A stretch of DNA of 26,769 nucleotides, taken from the NCBI RefSeq assembly GCF_000003605.2, contig NW_003135365.1, positions 13,647-40,415 on the forward strand, written 5' to 3'. A program made the position numbers and the translations under genes. This DNA comes from Saccoglossus kowalevskii. Taxonomy: Eukaryota; Hemichordata; Enteropneusta; Harrimaniidae. Positions 11,201 to 20,200 of this stretch are shown in pieces. The notes beneath the pieces are model-generated. The model had not been told where the DNA came from. It did not search any database and saw only the letters and a list, made by a program, of their open reading frames with translations. Every line of letters begins with the position of its first letter. Positions within the stretch are counted from its first letter, which is position 1.

Positions 11201-14200
11201 CAGAGTCAAAACGGTATTCTGTCTATCAATAAGTCGTGCATATCGCTCCTTCATTTCAAGGCTTATAGCGGTTAGGTTTAGTTTCACATCATGGCTCTTT
11301 TCATACCAGTTATCTCCAAATTTCAGTACTTTCTCATCCATTTGCTCTTCAGTAAATGAAGGGAACACATCTCTCATGTCGTTGGTTTCAAGATCCCGTG
11401 CCATTTTAGCCATTTGCTGCAACGGTATAGCATCATTGTTACTTATCACTGATGGGGTTGTATCCCAACCAAAGAGTCCTGTGAATTTTCCTGGTAGGAT
11501 ATCGTTTTGAGTTGTTTTATCCACATCAATTGTCCTATTGTTTTTGATACGTTTTTGAATTAGAATGCAGACAAAAAAGAAAGCAGTAAAAACAAGGCTA
11601 CTATTTCGCAAAATGCGATTCACTCGTCTGTGAAATAACATTGTGTGTCTGATTTCCTAGAGAACACTGTAGATCAATCCAAAAACACTCTAGATTTTCA
11701 AGTATGAGAGTGAACACAATCTGGCATGCAATTACCAGTAAAATTAATGTCTTTTTGTTGATGAAGAATGAAGATAAATTGTCAATCAAATAGATGTTGA
11801 CATATGCGTAATATTAATTATACTCAAACAAAACCGTATGCTGTAATATTTTCAGGGAATCAGAACAGTATGGAATAAAATTAATTCATTAGTATATGAC
11901 AGATGAATGAATTCAAATTTGGCATTATAATATTATTGGTTAATTTAGGTTTATTAATTTAATTTAATTAATTGCCACAAGCACTAGGATGTATCAAATT
12001 CCAGAATACAATCTTTTTTACAAATCCCATATCAATCAACATACTGTTAATATTAGCACTACTAATAACAGAAAAAGTATGCTTTCCAGTCAAAATTGAT
12101 GAAATATAGAAAACCAAAAGTGGTTCCGTTAATTGTATATTCGGTACCCTAACACAAAGCTGTCAGCATTAAAGCCTTTAATGCCCTATTTTGTAAGTGT
12201 TGCAACTTAGTCCCGAAATTCGTGCATCAAACGATTAAAATTGGCCCGATTTTTGAGCCAGCTTATAAACTCCCATCTTGTTTTCATCCACCGATATACA
12301 AACGCAATACAGAGGTACAAAAGGGTCAAACTCCTTGGCAACAGCTTGGGTGATTCCACCTCGCTATTATAAGTATACTTAACAGTGTGACAATATATTG
12401 TATATTGTATATTCTATTAGTTCTGATACCAGTCAACAAAGACTTAATTTTCACATCAGCTGACCTTATTTAGTGACAAATCACGCANNNNNNNNNNNNN
12501 NNNNNNNNNNNNNNNNNNNNNNNNNNNNNNNNNNNNNNNNNNNNNNNNNNNNNNNNNNNNNNNNNNNNNNNNNNNNNNNNNNNNNNNNNNNNNNNNNNNN
12601 NNNNNNNNNNNNNNNNNNNNNNNNNNNNNNNNNNNNNNNNNNNNNNNNNNNNNNNNNNNNNNNNNNNNNNNNNNNNNNNNNNNNNNNNNNNNNNNNNNNN
12701 NNNNNNNNNNNNNNNNNNNNNNNNNNNNNNNNNNNNNNNNNNNNNNNNNNNNNNNNNNNNNNNNNNNNNNNNNNNNNNNNNNNNNNNNNNNNNNNNNNNN
12801 NNNNNNNNNNNNNNNNNNNNNNNNNNNNNNNNNNNNNNNNNNNNNNNNNNNNNNNNNNNNNNNNNNNNNNNNNNNNNNNNNNNNNNNNNNNNNNNNNNNN
12901 NNNNNNNNNNNNNNNNNNNNNNNNNNNNNNNNNNNNNNNNNNNNNNNNNNNNNNNNNNNNNNNNNNNNNNNNNNNNNNNNNNNNNNNNNNNNNNNNNNNN
13001 NNNNNNNNNNNNNNNNNNNNNNNNNNNNNNNNNNNNNNNNNNNNNNNNNNNNNNNNNNNNNNNNNNNNNNNNNNNNNNNNNNNNNNNNNGAAGTTGCAAT
13101 TCTGTGACACTCGTGCAAAGGCTCAATGGACAGCAGCTGCAATTCTGTGATACACACACCGTGGTTCAACAGAGAGTACATGTAGCTATAATTCTGTAAT
13201 ACGCACACCATCAAGTAGAATCCAAATAGGCAGATCTAGTTGTAGATGTAGAATGTTGGCTTAATAGGGAGCAGCTACAATTCTGGGATACACACACTGT
13301 ACAGATGAATTCAAATAGGCAGATCTAGTTGTAGATGTAGAATGCTGGCTTAATAGGGAGCAGCTACAATTCTGGGATACACACACTGTACAGATGAATT
13401 CAAATCACCAGCTACCGCTATATATCATAATATGACACATTACGTCAACATCCATGTTAATCCTAAAACTTGCAGCTTTGTATCAGTTTACAAACACAGG
13501 ATCCACCAAACTGAACAGTAGATTGATGAACTACCGTACAATATATCCACCAATATATTCACAAATGATATCTCATCTGCTTTGTTGCATAGGCTCACAT
13601 AGACATGCCCAAGATGGAACATCTACTGCAAAGTCGGTGTACATCCATAATACAGCGAGATTTCATGCTACTCTGAACAGTACTACTTATCCCTGTACAA
13701 AATACTGGTATCGCAGGGGAGCTATTTATACTTATATACATATGTGTATTCAAATTCTGACTTGTACAATAGCTAACCACGTGTGCACAACGTTCAAACA
13801 ATATTACTGCTGCAACCCCGGTAATTACAGCCACGTGGGAATAATAAATTTAATAGAATAATGGAATTTTGATATTGAAATCTTGCCCTCTCGTTTCAGT
13901 TATTTCCTAGGTCCTATAAAGCATTTAGTAAAGCTCTATTATGAAAACCACTTTTAGAATTTGAGATCTTTTATTGCTAGCACAATGCATGTCACTGAAT
14001 CTATCATCCATGTCTCTGTGTCAAAAAACAACTTGTCACCATTGACAACAAAAATCAGATAGTAAATACCATTTTTGTTCAACAAACAAAAAAACACAAA
14101 AGGTTGTTTAAAAAAAATAACAAGAATAAACATGCCCAAGTGTTATATATACAATTATTTATAAAGTTGTGATTTATCCAGTAAAAACACCAAAAAATTA

Positions 14201-17200
14201 TTCCCAAAAATATGAATGACGCATTGTCAGGATCCTTGTTTGCATTTTAACCCAAAATTATTGAAATCCTTGTGAACCTCAAAAATAATCAAATTAGAAA
14301 TGTCAGTGTATATATTGCAATATTGTTAATCAAAAGTAAACATGTACTGTCTGCTTAATTCAAAATGAGATGCATGTATACGGCACAAATAGCAATATTG
14401 TACAAATAACTATTACCATTCACGACTGAGATGCTGGTATTGTTGTACACATCTGTTACATGGGGTCATTCTATTTAAAAGCATAGGGGTGATAGGTGAT
14501 ATTTCAGTAGGGGGATACTACAATGTAGGTACTACTGTAAAATACTTTAATTTTGCATGAGGGATGATTCAGTGAAAATAATATCAAACAAATAAACATT
14601 TTTGTCCTACATTTTACATTCAACTCATCAAAAATCAGTGAAAATAAACCCCATACAAAACACCCATTCAGCGAAAATTAAGCCCAGCTAAAATATTTTG
14701 CTGTCGGGATTACCAAAAGCAATATCACGATTTATAAATAACTATTATGTAGTAATCACTCACATGACTATGATGCTGGTATTGTTGTAAATATTTGTTA
14801 CATGGGGTCATTCTATTTCACAACATAGGGGTGATAGGTGATATTAGGAATATTCCATTTCAGTATGAGGATACTAGATACTATTTCACTGCAGGGATTA
14901 CCAATAGCAATATCACGATTTATAAATAACTATTATGTAGTAATCACTCACGACTGAAATGCTGGTATTGTTGTAAATATTTGTTACATAGGGTCATTCT
15001 ATTTCACAAGATAGGGGTGATAGGTGATATTACCAATATTCCCATTCAGTACAAAACAGTAGATACAATTTCACTGATCTATTTTCAGTGTATGTACAGG
15101 TGAATGTAAGCAGGGTGAGGAAAGCAACACATTCTGGTTGTGGGTTTTCAATGTAATAAAACTGCCATTCCAGTTTGTGAAAGCACTGGTACCAAAAACG
15201 CTTCAAAATCCGACAAATTCAACATAACATGAGAATTAAAGTTTCTATTATGTGTATTTGAAAATCACTCTAAGAGAGTAAGGTATCTTGTAAATCACTT
15301 ATTGTACATTTGCACACTAATTTGATATGTGCAAGTGAGGTTTATTGAATCAGGATAAATGTGTACACATCACTCAGGTATTAGTTCACAATAGACAAAT
15401 ACTGTACTTGTCCAATTCTTGGGGTCAGACATCCAGGCATTTTCATCTCAAAGCAACCATCATGGTGAAAACAAAGACCTTAAATTCTCAGAAAACTGTA
15501 CTCTGTCATAGTTGAGACTCGAACTGAACAGTGTAACAAGATTACCCCTATATGTGTAACATATATAAATTTGGTCATTCCGGATTACTTCAAGTTGAGT
15601 TTGTGTTGTTTTCACTGCCTCTTGACCGGTGTTCAACAGTAGCTAGTGCAGAAATACACAATACAGTGGTTCACATCTTAGCAACACATATTCAATTGAT
15701 TGTGAATTTTTGATAAAATTTATGCAAATTTTACTAAATTTAATAGAGATGTCCTAGCTGTTAACTTTGAGTAACATACTTTTGATTTTCAACTTAATCT
15801 TCCTACCCGATTTTATACATATACATTCAAACTTTATAATTCATAGCCAACTATAATCACATCTGACAAGTGGGGGCTGTGTCATCTTTAGATGTGTAGA
15901 AAAAGACCTCCTGGGTGTATGCACGGACATGACCTCAATTTCTTTATTGTATCAAAAGAGGGGGTGGGCATGGGATCTTAGCCGGATAAATACGGTAATA
16001 AAGAGCAGATAGTCTGATATATTTTATATAATTTACTCCATTGTATTTAATTAAGTGAATAGCTCTAAAAAAACAGCAAAAAAATCAATTTTAATGCCAG
16101 CTGTTCAAGATAGGATACTTCTGATATAACCATGGCGGGAAAAATATGTTTGTCAATAGAGATAACTGGTTCATCATTATTTTATTCTACAACAAGTACA
16201 TTTTTTGGTTAAATTTGTGAAGTCCGCAAGTAATCAAAACAAAAATAATTCGATAATAACATTTTTCCTGCAACAGCATCTCAAAACTAAAATCAACAAT
16301 TAGGCATAAACTGCCTGTGACGATCACCTTCATACAACATTATGATGAACAAGTATTCACAACATCGGACTTTTCCAAGTCAGAATGCATAAATTTAGAA
16401 TCGTACCATTCATCGGTATTCTTTGAAAGCATTATATGGTACTCTCTCAATATTATCATGGGAAATCATGAGATAAACTTGGAAACCAATGAATAATGTC
16501 TGGTAAAACTGTTTTAGGAGATCTTTTGATTAAATGTTGCAATTTTACTAAAAAATATTAATGGATGAAGTTCAAGTTCTGATACAATAATTGTGAACTA
16601 AAGAACACATAAAATTGAAATTAAAATTACCTGTTTTGCATGTTGGCAAAATATAGACTTGTTATTTAAGAGATTGAGACCAGGTAATGCAAGGTGCACA
16701 TGTTTTAAGCCACTTTTCACCTTTATAACAAGTCATTGAAAATGAAACAGTCCTTGTTAAATTTTTGAAAGTTCTCTTTGTGCTCGTCATATTAAAGCGG
16801 AGGGGTTGTCGTGAGCGTGTCCTTGAAACTTGAGTTCCAAGTGGCGAATACAACAGATTGTTTATTTACATCAAAACATGTGTCCGTGTAGTAGTAATAT
16901 GGCCAAAAAAAAAAACAGCCATTATTCGGCCATCTTTAATCTGATTATGAAACACACTGATATGTATGATATATGTGCCAAATACGAATGAAAACGGTTC
17001 ATAAATTGTGGAAATATAGTAGTAAGGCCAAAAAATCGGATGGCTGTCAATCGGCCATCTTTGTCCAGATTTTGAAACAAATTGTCATGGACATGCATCC
17101 TATCATGTATAAAGTACATGTATGTGCCAAATTTGAATGAAAACTGACAGAGCATGTCCCAAATACAACATTTTCAAAAACAAGATGGCTGCCAGTCGGC

Positions 17201-20200
17201 CATCTTTGATCCAATTGTGAAATAATTCGTCATGGACATGTATCCTAACATGTATAATCTATGTACCAAGTTTGAATGAAAACAGACAAAGCATGTCCAA
17301 AATACAACATTTTCAAAAAACAAGATGGCTGCCAGTCGGCCATTTTGAATCAAATTGCTGAAACACTGCTTGTGAATATGTCCGACATAAAGTACTAGGC
17401 ACATGCAAAGAATTAACGGGATCGGTCCAAGGGATTCTGAGATATGACTCCGGAGGAACGCATGGATGCACGAACATGCGGATGGACGGAGACCAAATTA
17501 TAAGTCCTCGTTTTTGGACTTTGTCCGAACGGGGACTAATAAGTGATGTAATAGTCAACAGTTCATACTGATCAACAACATACATGTATCCAAATTCAAA
17601 ATTGGTTACGAGTTTATTGTAACCAAGACAATAAAGTTTACGATTCCGAAAACGACATCATATACATACAACTGTACAATGTATACCTTTCCATTCATTT
17701 ACAATATAGGCAACTGAATTCTAAGGATTAGATGCTATGATAAATATTGTATTTCTTAAATCATTTAGTAATATTTTGTATGTGTGTTATGCATTTTGAT
17801 ACGCACAGTCCACATTTTCAGTCTGTGACTGTAACAAAGAAATAAAGTAAACACAATTTCTTTTCTAAAAGCATAGCTTGAATTATTATTATATACCTGG
17901 AGAGAAATACAATTTTAAGACTTTTATCAGTTGTCAAAGACTATTTCATCACAACTTTGGTCAACAACACCTTTACAACATTTTTTTTCAGTGATAGTCT
18001 AAACAACCCATTTATTTGAATTTTAATGGTGATTTTAATAGGGCACTTTGCAGCAGTAATGGCTTTTTATGCATACTCCACGACTCTAAGGCATTATTTT
18101 CAGGACTTCTGGAACACCTTTTAAAACCCTGTACCGCTCTAATAGAAGCCGCAACTTGAGACATTGTTCTTGTTAAAATTCATAAGTTTTGATCACAGGG
18201 AAACCCTGCAATATTAGCCGCACCCCGAACTTCCACGTACGTGATGGTCTATTGTGTTTCATTTCCTGCCATGCAATCACCCAGACTGCCATTGAGTGAG
18301 AATGATCTTAGTAGTAACATGAATGAAAACAATAACTTTTAGGTGACAACTGTAAATACGAGTCTAATCCTGTACTAAAATGCAACAAATAAATGTTTCA
18401 TTTCCTGCAAGCTCGTAGCTTCAGTGAATATCCGGAATTTAAAGCATCAAATGAATGGCTTCGTGCCTTCAAGCAACGCCAAATGCTATCGACTCGCACC
18501 AGGACATCGATAGGTCAGAAGCTGCCACCCGCTTACGAAGACAAAATTGCACAGTTTCATCGTTTTGTAATACAACTGCATCAACAGCATCAATATCCTT
18601 TACAACATGGACTAAACGCCGCTAAGTTTTAACATGCCGGGCAACAGAACCCTTGAGTAAAGTGGTGTCAAAACTATGAACATAAAAACTACGAACTCCG
18701 AAAAAATGGGCTTCACTTCTGTGTTGACTGTTTGTGTCAATGGTACAAAGTTAGGCCCGTTGATAATTTTCAAAATCGTGTGTACTATTGTACTTAATTT
18801 TATTTTAAAAATCGATAAAAATAAAATGAATGTTAGAACAGAATAATACTAGATTACAATAAAAAAACACTGAGCCATGTGCTTTCATTTCAACCTTTGT
18901 CCCGTTGACGTTGTTGTTTACTTTTAACTGTCCGACTTTCGAGCACGAAGCTGTTATCATTTGTTTTCGCCAGCCTGTTCTGTTATCGGCAAAGTTTTTT
19001 TAATACTAAGGTTACGGGTGGCGTTTCTATGACAATATTGTTCATTCTGTTTCTTTCAGTTTGTTTGCAGTGGGTTTGTGATGTTTTCCCAAAGAGAAGC
19101 GATGATTCGCGACGTTTACTGATATGGGACTCGTGTAGCATACATCTGACAGCTCGGGTGAAAGAAGAGCTCCAGTCCCGCAATGTTGACATCGCCGTAA
19201 TTCCCGGTGGTCCGACATCTATTTTCCAGCCCTTAGATGTTGGTGTCAATAAGCCTTTGAAAAATGATATGCACGACGAGTGGGACAACTGGATGAAGAC
19301 TGGTGATGTTATATTGACTGCAGCAGGAAAACGAAAGGCACCGAAAAAAAAACGTGCTGGAATGGGTAGTGGCGTCTTGGAATGCTGTCCCCGCATCAAC
19401 TGTTCTCAACTCATTCAAGAAGCCTGGTATCTCAAATGCACTGGATGGGTCGGAGGATCATCTCATTTATGAAGATTGTGAAACCGGCGATGAAGTCGAC
19501 GAGGTACTTGGGGAGCAGATAGCCGACACATTTGCCAGTGACGACAAAGACGATGGAGATTTTCTGGGATTTTAATCGCGTGCTAACTTGCACACACAAA
19601 CCAAACGGCCCTTTTCAGAGCCACCACATATTTCAGAAAGAGATATACCGTTTCATTGTGCAGTATGTTGTGTGTATTTATTGTGTGTTCAAGTTTGTCT
19701 GTGTGTGAAAATCAAAAAGAGTGCTTAGAATTGCAACAAAGTTTCTTTTATGTTGCTATCAACGTTGTGCATCTCATTAGCATATCATTATCTCTTCAGG
19801 CCTGTTTTCTCAAAAAAAATGCCACTGTTACCGCAGTGAATGCCCAATTGAAGCCGCACCAAGACTTGACGCATCTGAAGTCACCATTACAAAATTTAAT
19901 TTTAATTAAAGCCGTGGCTTCAATTATGATTATGATAAATATTTTCTATACAACTTGAACGTAACAAAAATTGACATGTTCCTGAAGACTTTGAAAACAT
20001 CCTCACTGCATTACTAGCTGGAGGCACCCATAGACTTAACTCCAGAATCTTCTACTCTATGTTTATATTGAGAATATAAATTACAATCACCCTTAAAATT
20101 CTTCCTATGAGTGGCACAGGGTTGATATAATTATGACTTACCCCCAACCAGAGACACACTTTATCTGTGGGTTCCACACTGGATTTAGCATAAACCGATT

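Noticed and set aside
10788-11510. Plus-strand frames of 67 and 118 aa
   Set aside because: They lie opposite the sulfotransferase-like gene and show no family features.
12456-13214. Long open frames on both strands over the gap
   Set aside because: They consist almost entirely of N codons; only a few real residues flank the gap.
18983-19418. Minus-strand frames of 138 and 61 aa
   Set aside because: They are antisense to the Tigger transposase, whose plus-strand residues are recognisable.
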